NCBI RefSeq assembly: GCF_021245725.1
Contig: NZ_JAJGSX010000022.1
Coordinates: forward strand, 80,251 to 144,250
Origin: Pseudonocardia sp. TRM90224
GTDB taxonomy: Bacteria; Actinomycetota; Actinomycetes; Mycobacteriales; Pseudonocardiaceae
Direction of reading: 5' to 3'
Length of the DNA stretch: 64,000 nt
Shown here: in pieces, positions 18,460-25,616 of the stretch
How the letters are laid out: every line of letters starts with the position of its first letter
Numbering within the stretch: position 1 is the stretch's first letter
Program-made: the position numbers and the translations under genes
Notes under the pieces: model-generated
The model's input: the letters and a program-made list of their open reading frames with translations, nothing else
Database searches by the model: none
What the model was told of the DNA's origin: nothing

Positions 18460-18478
18460 TGTGCAGTGAGACTGCACA
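18460..18478. promoter_or_regulatory. Operator palindrome 1 for the symporter operon
   Basis: Perfect 8-3-8 inverted repeat TGTGCAGT-GAG-ACTGCACA, 22 nt upstream of the DUF3311 start. A second copy of the same half-sites sits at 18544. The matching pair in one divergent region is strong evidence for a binding site of the adjacent XRE-cupin regulator. Confidence 0.7.
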
Positions 18479-18543
18479 AGGTGCGGCGACGGTACGGTCA
18501 GTGCTGCACATTGGTCAAGCACATCGGTCAAGCTCTGCAAAGA

Positions 18544-18562
18544 TGTGCAGGCACACTGCATG
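18544..18562. promoter_or_regulatory. Operator palindrome 2, at the regulator start
   Basis: TGTGCAG-N5-CTGCA(TG), the same half-sites and spacing as the site at 18460, with only the outermost two bases differing. It ends 8 nt before the regulator ATG, so binding there would block its own transcription or translation. An overlapping CTGCA-N6-TGCAG repeat (18535-18550) may strengthen it. Confidence 0.65.
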
Positions 18563-18570
18563 GGGTGACG

Positions 18571-19107
18571 ATGATCGGTGACCAGCTCCGCGAGCTCCGC
18601 AGCACCCGTGGCCTGAGCCTGCGCGCGCTCGCGGCCGAGGCGGGCGTCTCCGCGACGTTGCTCAGCCAGGTCGAGCGCGGCGTCACCGAGCCGAGCCTGG
18701 CGACGCTGCGCAGGCTCGCGGCGGTGTTCGGCGAGTCGGTCGCGTCGCTCTTCGAGGACCGCGCAGCCCCCTCGGTGTGGCTGAGCCGCCCCGGTGAGCG
18801 GTCCGTGCTGCGCGGGCCGCGGGGCCAGATCGGGTACGAGCGGCTCACTCCGGGCAACGGGCAGATGGAGGTGCTGCGCGGCGTGCTCGAACCCGGCGAG
18901 GCGATCAGCTCCGAACCGTGGAGCCACGCGTCGCTGGAGTGCGCGTTCGTCGTCGCGGGGACGCTCACCGTCGAGCTCGACGGCGCGGCCCGCACCGTCG
19001 CGGCGGGGGAGGCGCTCACGTTCGACTCCCGCCTGCCCCACCGCTACCTGAACACGGGCGCAACAACCGTGGAGTTCCTGATCTCAGTGGCGCCACCCAC
19101 CCCGTGA
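18571..19107 (+). CDS. XRE family regulator with C-terminal cupin domain
   Basis: 178 residues. HTH_3 at 3-58 (LRELRSTRGLSLRALAAEAG and SATLLSQVERGVTEPSLATL). A small cupin barrel spans about 100-175 (EPWSHASLECAFVVAGTLTV, LDGAARTVAAGEALTF, PHRYLN). This MerR-free XRE-cupin type generally senses a small ligand and represses nearby catabolic or transport genes. It is divergent from the symporter operon and the spacer holds two matching palindromes, so it most likely controls that operon and itself. A GTG two codons upstream (18565) is an alternative start. Confidence 0.88.
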   Translation: MIGDQLRELRSTRGLSLRALAAEAGVSATLLSQVERGVTEPSLATLRRLAAVFGESVASLFEDRAAPSVWLSRPGERSVLRGPRGQIGYERLTPGNGQMEVLRGVLEPGEAISSEPWSHASLECAFVVAGTLTVELDGAARTVAAGEALTFDSRLPHRYLNTGATTVEFLISVAPPTP

Positions 19108-19108
19108 C

Positions 19109-19171
19109 CGTCGACAACGACGTTCTGGCTGTTCTGAAACGTTCCAAACAACCAGAACGTCGTTGTCGACG
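19109..19171. repeat. Palindromic element family B, copy B1
   Basis: 63 nt. Arms CGTCGACAACGACGTTCTGG (19109-19128) and its perfect complement (19152-19171); the stem continues with one mismatch (CTGTT/AACAA). The only other copy I found, at 49717, has exactly the same length. It starts 1 nt after the regulator stop and ends 34 nt before the hydrolase start, so it lies between tandem genes, unlike family A. Terminator, operator or mobile palindrome are all possible. Confidence 0.88.
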
Positions 19172-19205
19172 CAGTTCCGTGCGCCGCAGCTGGCACGATC
19201 TTGTG

Positions 19206-20072
19206 ATGCACGTCGAACGTCACGGCACCGGCTCTCCCACCGTGCTGCTCGAAGCGGGGGTGGGGCACCACAGTGCCTATTGGGGTGTGGTGCCGGAGCT
19301 GCTCGCCGCGACGACGTCGGTGGTGACCTACGACCGGCGGGGTTACGGCCGCAGCCCCGCCCGGCGGGCCGCGCCGAGCGTGGCGTCATACCTCGCCGAT
19401 CTGGAGGCGGTGCTGGCGCTGTGCGACGACGGTCCGTTGGTGCTGGTCGGGCACTCGCTCGGTGGGTTCCTGATCCGGGCCGCGGCGGCTGCCCACCCCG
19501 AGCGGGTCGGCGCGCTGGTCTTCGTCGACAGCGCGACGGAGAACGAGATGGACGGTCTCCCGGAACGCGCGCGGCGGCTCGACGCGCTAGGCCCGTGGCT
19601 CATGTTGATCAATGCCGGCGTGGCGGCGACCGGCCTCGCCAGGTTGCCCGCCGTGGCTCGCCGCGTGGACCAGGAGTTCGCCGGGTTCCCACCGCGGCAG
19701 CGTGCGGCGATCGTGGCCGACCAGGCGAGCACCCGGCACTGGCGGACGGCGAGCGCGGAGCTGCGGGCGTACGGCGGCTTCCGCGACCACGCGCTCGCAC
19801 ACCGCGCGGACCCGGTCTTCGCGAAGGTGCCGGTCACCGTCATCACCGCAACCGTGTGGCCCGACGCCATGAGTCGCCAGCTCGGGATGTCGCCCGCCGA
19901 ATACCGCGATCAGCACCTGCGCAGCCAGCGCGAGGCGTTCGAGGCGCTGGCGCCGGAGGCCAGGTTCGTCGCCGCCGAGCGGAGCGGGCACGTCGTGCAG
20001 CACGACGAGCCGGAGCTGGTCGTCACGGAGGTCGAACGCCTCGTCGCGGAGTTGCGGCAGCCCGCCGGCTGA
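19206..20072 (+). CDS. Alpha/beta hydrolase
   Basis: 288 residues. The oxyanion loop region (TVLLEAGVGHHSAYWG), the strand with YDRRGYGRS and the nucleophile elbow VGHSLGGFL (GxSxG) are intact; a catalytic His is likely in ERSGHVVQHDEPE. The fold covers esterases, lipases and C-C hydrolases, and no substrate can be inferred. ATG at 19206 is chosen since the conserved MHVERHG...T strand starts here. Palindrome B1 lies just upstream and A2 just downstream. Confidence 0.85.
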   Translation: MHVERHGTGSPTVLLEAGVGHHSAYWGVVPELLAATTSVVTYDRRGYGRSPARRAAPSVASYLADLEAVLALCDDGPLVLVGHSLGGFLIRAAAAAHPERVGALVFVDSATENEMDGLPERARRLDALGPWLMLINAGVAATGLARLPAVARRVDQEFAGFPPRQRAAIVADQASTRHWRTASAELRAYGGFRDHALAHRADPVFAKVPVTVITATVWPDAMSRQLGMSPAEYRDQHLRSQREAFEALAPEARFVAAERSGHVVQHDEPELVVTEVERLVAELRQPAG

Positions 20073-20084
20073 CCACCGGCCAAC

Positions 20085-20153
20085 AACTTCCCCACCGTTT
20101 TGTGCACTTGCGCGCCGTTTCGGCGCGCATCCACCCAAAACGGTGGGGAAGTT
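20085..20153. repeat. Palindromic element family A, copy A2
   Basis: 69 nt between convergent genes. Perfect 18-bp arms AACTTCCCCACCGTTTTG (20085-20102) and 20136-20153. The inner part has its own hairpin GCGCGCCG-TTT-CGGCGCGC. This inner sequence is nearly the reverse complement of that of copy A3 (47239), so A2 and A3 are the same subtype in opposite orientation. It starts 12 nt after the hydrolase stop and ends 22 nt before the TerD-vWA stop. Confidence 0.9.
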
Positions 20154-20175
20154 CGGGCCGCCCGGGCCGCTGCGG

Positions 20176-21558
20176 TCAGACGGGGAGCAGTCCCGCGTTG
20201 CGCGCGGCGGTGAGCCAGCCGGGGTACTCGGTCATGAGCAGGTCGTAGAGCTGCTCGTCGGGGATGTTCGACGGGTCGTTCACACCGAAGAAGTCGGCGT
20301 TGTCGATGGCACGGCCGGGCAGGTCGTCGAGCGACTCCAGGAACGTGAACTGGCTGTCGGCGAGCCGGGCGAGCAGCCCGCGCTTCGTCCCGGTGGCGTC
20401 CACCGACTTGCTCGACGGGCCGATCGCCATGAACTGCCAGAAGATCGGTTCGTGGGAGGAATACCGGAGCTGGTCCTCGGTCGACTTCCGGTCCTGCGTC
20501 GCGCCGTCGGTGACGAACATGACGTACACCGGGTAGCTGTCGGCGAACGGCTGGTTGCGCGGGCCCGAGCCGCCGAAGTAGCGCTCGCGGATCAGGCGCA
20601 TCGCCGCTGCGTAGTTCGTCCCGCCCTCCAGACGCCGGCGGGAGATCATGGTCGGCACGTAGCTCGCGTGGTTCGCGAGGTTCACCGGCGGTTCCTCGTA
20701 GCCGTGCTCGCCGAAGAGGAAGACGTCGACCTCGCCGTTGTCGTCGAACCGCAATCCGAGCGCGAGGATCCGCTCGACGAGCGCCTGGATCTTGCCCGAC
20801 CGGTACAGGCTCGTCATCGAGGCGGAGATGTCCAGGCACAGTGCGACCCGTGCGGTGTGCTCGCCGAGCCCGCGCTTCTCCAGGCTGACCGCGGCGCGCT
20901 TCGTCAGGTCGAGCAGCTGGGGCGACTGCGCGCCCACCCGCTTCTCCATGTCGATCAGCTTCTGCTTCTTCAAGCTGACGCCGGGCTGGGCGGGTGCCTG
21001 CGCCGGAGCGGCGGCGGGCTGGGCAGCGGGCTGGACGGTCGGTTCGGGGGCCGGCTCTTCGTCGATGGAGACCCCGAAGTCGGTGGCGAACCCGGCGAGA
21101 CCACTCGCGTACCCCTGCCCGATCGCCCGGAACCGCCACGCGCCCGAGCGCCGGTACAGCTCACCGAGCAGGAACGCCGTCTCCGCGGCCGCCCCGTCCA
21201 CCGCGTAGCGGGCGAGGGTCGTCCCGCCGGAGGTGAGCTCGACGACCAGCCCCGACACCTCGCGGAACGGTTTGCCCTCCGCCGAGGCGCCGATCACGAT
21301 CCGCTCGACCCCGGTTTCGACGCCGGGCAGGCGCACCTCGAGCGAGTCGGTCCTGGTTCCCGCGCCGGCGTGGCTCACGGCGCCGCTCGGGTGCTGGGGC
21401 TGCCCGTAGAAGACGAAGTCGGCGTCGGTGCGCACCTTGCCGTCGCCGCCCAGCAGCAGCGCTGACGCGTCGACGGTCGGGCCCGCCGCCCAGCTCACGA
21501 CGACCGTCGTGGCCCCCGGCTCGCCGAGAACGACGTTCTGCCCTTTTGTCAGCTCCAT
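20176..21558 (-). CDS. TerD domain - von Willebrand A domain fusion protein
   Basis: 460 residues. The N-terminal TerD domain (1-165) shows MELTKGQNVVL, a Ca2+-site-like acidic segment (DADFVFYGQP) and GIYRRSG-like FLLGELYRRSGAWRF. A Pro/Ala/Gln-rich linker (166-195) leads to a vWA domain (about 235-440) with the MIDAS motif DISASM (243-248) and VTDGAT. TerD proteins belong to the tellurite/stress gene set, and TerF-like fusions with vWA are known in actinobacteria. Role is probably a cytoplasmic metal-binding scaffold in stress response. No other ter gene is nearby. Confidence 0.87.
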   Translation of the reverse strand: MELTKGQNVVLGEPGATTVVVSWAAGPTVDASALLLGGDGKVRTDADFVFYGQPQHPSGAVSHAGAGTRTDSLEVRLPGVETGVERIVIGASAEGKPFREVSGLVVELTSGGTTLARYAVDGAAAETAFLLGELYRRSGAWRFRAIGQGYASGLAGFATDFGVSIDEEPAPEPTVQPAAQPAAAPAQAPAQPGVSLKKQKLIDMEKRVGAQSPQLLDLTKRAAVSLEKRGLGEHTARVALCLDISASMTSLYRSGKIQALVERILALGLRFDDNGEVDVFLFGEHGYEEPPVNLANHASYVPTMISRRRLEGGTNYAAAMRLIRERYFGGSGPRNQPFADSYPVYVMFVTDGATQDRKSTEDQLRYSSHEPIFWQFMAIGPSSKSVDATGTKRGLLARLADSQFTFLESLDDLPGRAIDNADFFGVNDPSNIPDEQLYDLLMTEYPGWLTAARNAGLLPV

Positions 21559-21567
21559 GACGGCAGC

Positions 21568-22122
21568 CTATTGACTCCTCTCCGCCCGCCACTCCGGCGC
21601 CAGCACCGACCACACCTCGACGTCGAGTCGTTCGCCGCGGTGGTTGGTTCTCTCGCGCAGCACGCCGTCCCTCGTCATCCCCAGCCGACGCGCGACGGCG
21701 ATGCTGGCCGCGTTCCCGGCCGCGACGAGCCACTCCACGCGGTGGATCCCGCGTTCCTCGACGGCCCAGTCGATCATCACGCGAACGGCTCGCGTGACGA
21801 GACCCCGCCCGACGGCAGCGGGCTCCAGCCAGCAGCCGGCCTCGGCGGTGCCGTTCGCGATGTCCATCGTCCTGAACAGGACACCGCCGACGAGAGTGCC
21901 GTCCAACCAGATGCCGGCGATCCGGCCGGCGTCGATGATGGCCTTCCGGGCGTAATCGTCGAGGAAGGCACGGCTGGACGCGGGATCCGTGATGAGGTCG
22001 GGGAGCACGATGAACCGTCCGATGAAATCCCGTCCGCGATCCATGTTGGCGAGCAGTTCCGGGGCCCGCCACGGCTCCAGCGGTCGCAGTTCGGCGCCGC
22101 TGCCCAGGGAGATCGAGTACAT
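21568..22122 (-). CDS. GNAT family N-acetyltransferase, RimL-like
   Basis: 184 residues. Starts with the RimL-type opening (GSGAELRPLEPWRAPELLANMD). It has the GNAT core: the strand GTLVGGVLFRTMD, the strand GCWLEPAAVGRGLVTRAVRV that ends in the acetyl-CoA loop, and the NAASIAVARRLGMTRDGVLRER signature. It probably acetylates a protein N-terminus or a small amine. A GTG at 22131 overlaps the upstream stop codon (GTGA) and is an alternative start adding three residues. Likely co-transcribed with the hydrolase at 22128. Confidence 0.85.
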   Translation of the reverse strand: MYSISLGSGAELRPLEPWRAPELLANMDRGRDFIGRFIVLPDLITDPASSRAFLDDYARKAIIDAGRIAGIWLDGTLVGGVLFRTMDIANGTAEAGCWLEPAAVGRGLVTRAVRVMIDWAVEERGIHRVEWLVAAGNAASIAVARRLGMTRDGVLRERTNHRGERLDVEVWSVLAPEWRAERSQ

Positions 22123-22127
22123 GGGGA

Positions 22128-22988
22128 TCACACAACCATCAGCAGCTCGCTGAGGATCGGCTCGGTGTGGGTCCACAACACTGCGCCGCCGATGCCGGGG
22201 ACGAGCCGGCGGGTCGCCGTGGGGATCCGGGAGGCGAGGGTCGCGCCGTGGTCGGGGGAGTGGCTGGTGTCCTCCTCCCCGTACCAGAGCTGGACGGGCA
22301 CCCGGATCGCCGCGAGGTCGAACGGCCAACGCCCCATCGCGAGCACCGTGTCGCGGGCGTATCCGGCCGGGCCCTGGCGAAACGCGTCGTCCATCGCGGC
22401 CCGGTAGGCGGCGTGGAAGTCGGGGCTCGTGTACACCCCGAGGTCCGACGCCGGGCTCGCGTCGTGCACGAGCTTCAACATGGCGTCGGCGTCGAGACCG
22501 GCGAAGCCGGCCTCGGCCGCATCGGGGTCGGTGGCCACCATGTCCACGAGCGACCGCAGGTGCGGTGGAAGCGCCTCGGCGAAGGCCGGGAGGGCGACCT
22601 CGTCCGCGCCGGAGACGATCGCCACCGGGCCGGTGATCCCCGCCGCCGCGCAGGCCAGCACGAACGGTGCGCCCTGCGAGCTGCCGATGACGGGCGGCCT
22701 GCCGAGCCCTCGTCGCTGCATGAGCTGGCGGACGTCGTCGGCGAAATCGGCGAAGGTTCGGCCGGGCAGCGGCGTCGAAGCACCGAGACCCGGACGGTCG
22801 ACCGCAACGATCCGCACGCCGACCCGCTCGGGGACACCCGCGCCGACGCCGAGCAGGCGGCTGGTCGCGGCACCCGGCACCAGCAGGACCGGGATCCCGT
22901 CCTCGGGGCCCCACTCGGCCCACCCCATCAGCCTGCCGTCGGGGAGCTCGGTCTCGCCGAGCCGCTGCGGCGTGGTCACGTACTCCAT
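22128..22988 (-). CDS. Alpha/beta hydrolase
   Basis: 286 residues. Recognised by the LLVPGAATSRLL oxyanion region, IVAVDRPGLGAST, the nucleophile motif IGSSQGAPF (Ser in GxSxG) and a late Asp (WYGEEDTSHSP). The likely catalytic His is in LWTHTEP. Substrate unknown. It is the first gene of a two-gene unit with the acetyltransferase; its stop overlaps a possible GTG start of that gene. Confidence 0.85.
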   Translation of the reverse strand: MEYVTTPQRLGETELPDGRLMGWAEWGPEDGIPVLLVPGAATSRLLGVGAGVPERVGVRIVAVDRPGLGASTPLPGRTFADFADDVRQLMQRRGLGRPPVIGSSQGAPFVLACAAAGITGPVAIVSGADEVALPAFAEALPPHLRSLVDMVATDPDAAEAGFAGLDADAMLKLVHDASPASDLGVYTSPDFHAAYRAAMDDAFRQGPAGYARDTVLAMGRWPFDLAAIRVPVQLWYGEEDTSHSPDHGATLASRIPTATRRLVPGIGGAVLWTHTEPILSELLMVV

Positions 22989-23052
22989 CCATCCGATCTT
23001 GCTCGAAACCGGCTGCGCCCTACCACTTCCGCTGGGTAACCTCGGGACACTC

Positions 23053-23124
23053 CATGGAGAAGATCATCTGGTAGATCACCCGGCTATTACCGGGAAGGTG
23101 CGGGTTCGAGTCCCGCCTCCATGT
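23053..23124 (+). ncRNA. tRNA-like RNA 1 with 6-nt anticodon loop
   Basis: Folds as a tRNA cloverleaf: acceptor CATGGAG/CTCCATG (23053-23059 with 23117-23123), D-stem GATC/GATC, anticodon stem CCCGG/CCGGG (23079-23083 with 23090-23094), T-stem GCGGG/CCCGC with loop TTCGAGT. The anticodon loop CTATTA has six bases instead of seven, the first base is C rather than G, and no CCA is encoded. These features argue against an ordinary elongator tRNA. It is followed 37 nt later by a second tRNA-like unit and then an unassigned large gene. It could be a decayed tRNA, but all stems are fully paired. Confidence 0.65.
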
Positions 23125-23161
23125 CAACGACGCCGCCGGTGCGAAGGCCGTGGTGTCACCA

Positions 23162-23234
23162 CCTGGTGTAGCTCAGCGGTAGAGCACCCGGCTCCGGACC
23201 GGGAGGGCGCGAGTTCGATCCTCGCCGCCAGGTC
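23162..23234 (+). tRNA. tRNA-like RNA 2, reads as tRNA-Arg(CCG)
   Basis: Full cloverleaf: acceptor CCTGGTG/CGCCAGG (23162-23168 with 23226-23232), D-arm GCTC-AGCGGTA-GAGC, anticodon stem CCCGG/CCGGG with a normal 7-nt loop CTCCGGA (anticodon CCG at 23194-23196), variable AGGGC, T-arm GCGAG-TTCGATC-CTCGC. The discriminator is T, no CCA is encoded and the first base is C, which is odd for Arg tRNA. It shares the anticodon stem CCCGG/CCGGG with unit 1. It ends 24 nt before the start codon of the next gene, so both units sit in that gene's leader. It may be a real tRNA-Arg or a partner RNA of that protein. Confidence 0.7.
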
Positions 23235-23258
23235 TATCTCGGAGACTGGAGACGAGCC

Positions 23259-25616
23259 GTGCCTGACGAGGGAGTCCACGCCGCAGCGCCCGAGTACGCG
23301 ATGGGTCAGCTCACCCGCGCCATCACCCGCGCGGTCGAGTCCGGCACCGCCGAGGATCGCGAGCGGGCGCTGGCCAAGGTGCGGCGCTGGCAGGACGTGC
23401 TCTCCGGGATGGAGTCCGGCCGGCTCGCGGTAGGTTCGCGCACGCCCGTTGCCGGCACCCCGGCATGGGTGACGCTCGAGGTGGCGCACGGTGGGTTCGC
23501 CACCGGCCGCTACCTGGCCGAGAGTCCGCTGACCGACGCGGAGCGGCATCGTCTGGACACCCTGCCGCCGAGGATCCCGGGCGAGACCGACCGCGAGCGG
23601 CTCAACCTCTGGTACCTGGGCGACGACGGCCAGTCCGAGCTGCTCGCCGCGCTGCGCAGCGGCCACTACCGCGTCGAGGTACCGGAAGAGGCCGCCATCG
23701 CCGTTGCTGTGCTGTTGGTGGAGCAGGGATTCGCCGAGCACGCGCTCGACCTCGTGGCCGAGCTTCGCCCGCTGATGCACCGGCTGCGGTTCACCCCACG
23801 GTTCGAGCCGGTCGCGTTGCCGTCCGGCACCTCGGTCCGGCTGGTCTCGGTCGGCGAGGTGAGCGACGCGCTGCGTGCGGTGCGAACACCACCGCAGATC
23901 GCGCAGATGAACGACACCCTGCAGGTGTGGGGCCCGCTGTACGACCGCCTCGTCGAGCTGTGGTGCGCAACCGTCGAGGGTGAGCTGCCAAGTCTCGACG
24001 CGACGGGTGCCGTCACCGGTGGCTGGCCGTGCCGACGATGGCCGCAGGACTGGGCCGGTGATCGCGCGCGGTGGCTCACCGACTACGCCGACGCGGCTCG
24101 GCTGCACCCGGTCGCCGGCCGGTACGCGCACCCGAAGAGCAACTTCACGCGGATGCGCGTGGCGCTGGAGTGGTGCCCGGAGGGCAGCGGGGCGCTCTCG
24201 GCGCGCGACGTCGGCTGGGTGCGGCGGGCCCTCGCGAACACCGTGTCCCGCCGCGGCGCACCGGGGTCGGAGCGTCGGGTCGCGTTGCGCGAGACGCAGG
24301 CCGCGGTCGCGTCGATCCCGACGCGTGCCGGCCTGGCCGGCGTGGTCGTGGGCCGGCTGGCGGGGTTCCGGGCCGACGGCGGGATCCCGGCGCTCGCCGC
24401 GATCACCGCTGCCGTCTCGGCCGACGAGCCGGCGGCGAGCGCCGTCCCGGCCGGCACGGCGATTCCCGACAACCTGGTGCGCAAGGCCGTCCGCGCGCTG
24501 GAGGCGCCCGTCGACGAGCTCGTCGCGCACGGCGTGATCACCTCGAACGAGGTGCTGGCCACCGTGCTGCCACAGATCACGTCGAGGCTGCTCAGCGCGG
24601 CCATCCCGGACCCGGTGGTGGCCGGGCTCCACGAGCAGCTCTACACCGCGTTCCGTCGTCGTCGCGGGCTGCTGCTGCTCGATCTCGCGCAGCAGGTGCG
24701 GTTCGAGGAGCTGCCGTGGGTCGCCGCGCTCGTGCCGTTCGTGGCGGCCCGGTCCGACGTGGCCACGGCTGCGTACCGGGCGTTGCAGCAGAGCACGATG
24801 CTCGCGCTCACGTCGTTCCCGCAGGAACTGGTGCCCAACCCGCTGGTCACCGAGTTCCGCGCAATGGCGACGCAGGCGGGCCTCCAGCTGCCGCTGGTCG
24901 AGGAGATCGCCGCCGACATCTTCATGGGCACCTTCACCGACAAGTGGCGCCTGGCGGCCGGTGTTGCGAGTGCCGCGCTCGAGGGCACCCTCTACGCCCG
25001 CTACTACGACCTGCCCGAGCAGGCGAGCTGGACGTCGCCGGCGCGACCCGCGCGCAAGTGGGGCAAGGTCGTCGCACGGGACTTCGCCGAGGTGTGCGCG
25101 GAGCGGGCCCAGGAGGCCGGGCGCGGCGGTGGTCGGGTGGCGGGCAACGGGACGCTGCTGGAGCAGAGCCAGATCCTGACCACGCACAACCTTGCCGTCC
25201 TCGTGGCCGGGCTCGATCTCACCGAGCCGCTTCGGGAGCGCGCCCCGGAGCTGGCGTGGACCACGTTCCGCTGGGTCGTGCACCGCCTCGCCCAGTCGGC
25301 CCCGCACCGCCACGCCGCGCTGATCCAGGTCAAGAACGCCGCGTACGCCTGGCGTCAGGCGATCTTCCTGCTCGGCCTGTGCGGGCAGGAGGAGCAGGAG
25401 CGCCAGGCGCACCTGTTGGCCGCGGAGGCGACTGCGGCCGGGATCGGCAAGCGCTTCCGGCCTGCGACCGACGGCCTGGCGCACGTCGTCGGCGGTGGGC
25501 GGTTCGGCTCGCACGGCAAGGCCTGGGGTCGGGACGGCAGGCGGTTCCTCGGGTGGTCCGCGGGTCGGCACTGGTTCCTGGAGGACGCGATCGCGGGGTC
25601 GGCCAGCCGGACCTGA
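23259..25616 (+). CDS. Large protein of unknown function behind tandem tRNA-like RNAs
   Basis: 785 residues, largely helix-forming, no signal peptide or clear membrane segment; I do not recognise the family. Visible features: an N-terminal helical region (LTRAITRAVESGTAEDRERA); Trp-rich mid segments (LQVWGPLYDRLVELWCATVEG); a run of Ala-rich helices (300-560) with a basic FRRRRGLLLLDL; a conserved-looking C-terminus HVVGGGRFGSHGKAWGRDGR rich in Gly and basic residues. Start GTG has GGAG 8 nt upstream. Two tRNA-like RNAs lie in the 200 nt before it and its stop abuts the stop of the convergent GntR-TetR gene. The basic Gly-rich tail would suit RNA binding, but this is only inference. Confidence 0.8.
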   Translation: MPDEGVHAAAPEYAMGQLTRAITRAVESGTAEDRERALAKVRRWQDVLSGMESGRLAVGSRTPVAGTPAWVTLEVAHGGFATGRYLAESPLTDAERHRLDTLPPRIPGETDRERLNLWYLGDDGQSELLAALRSGHYRVEVPEEAAIAVAVLLVEQGFAEHALDLVAELRPLMHRLRFTPRFEPVALPSGTSVRLVSVGEVSDALRAVRTPPQIAQMNDTLQVWGPLYDRLVELWCATVEGELPSLDATGAVTGGWPCRRWPQDWAGDRARWLTDYADAARLHPVAGRYAHPKSNFTRMRVALEWCPEGSGALSARDVGWVRRALANTVSRRGAPGSERRVALRETQAAVASIPTRAGLAGVVVGRLAGFRADGGIPALAAITAAVSADEPAASAVPAGTAIPDNLVRKAVRALEAPVDELVAHGVITSNEVLATVLPQITSRLLSAAIPDPVVAGLHEQLYTAFRRRRGLLLLDLAQQVRFEELPWVAALVPFVAARSDVATAAYRALQQSTMLALTSFPQELVPNPLVTEFRAMATQAGLQLPLVEEIAADIFMGTFTDKWRLAAGVASAALEGTLYARYYDLPEQASWTSPARPARKWGKVVARDFAEVCAERAQEAGRGGGRVAGNGTLLEQSQILTTHNLAVLVAGLDLTEPLRERAPELAWTTFRWVVHRLAQSAPHRHAALIQVKNAAYAWRQAIFLLGLCGQEEQERQAHLLAAEATAAGIGKRFRPATDGLAHVVGGGRFGSHGKAWGRDGRRFLGWSAGRHWFLEDAIAGSASRT

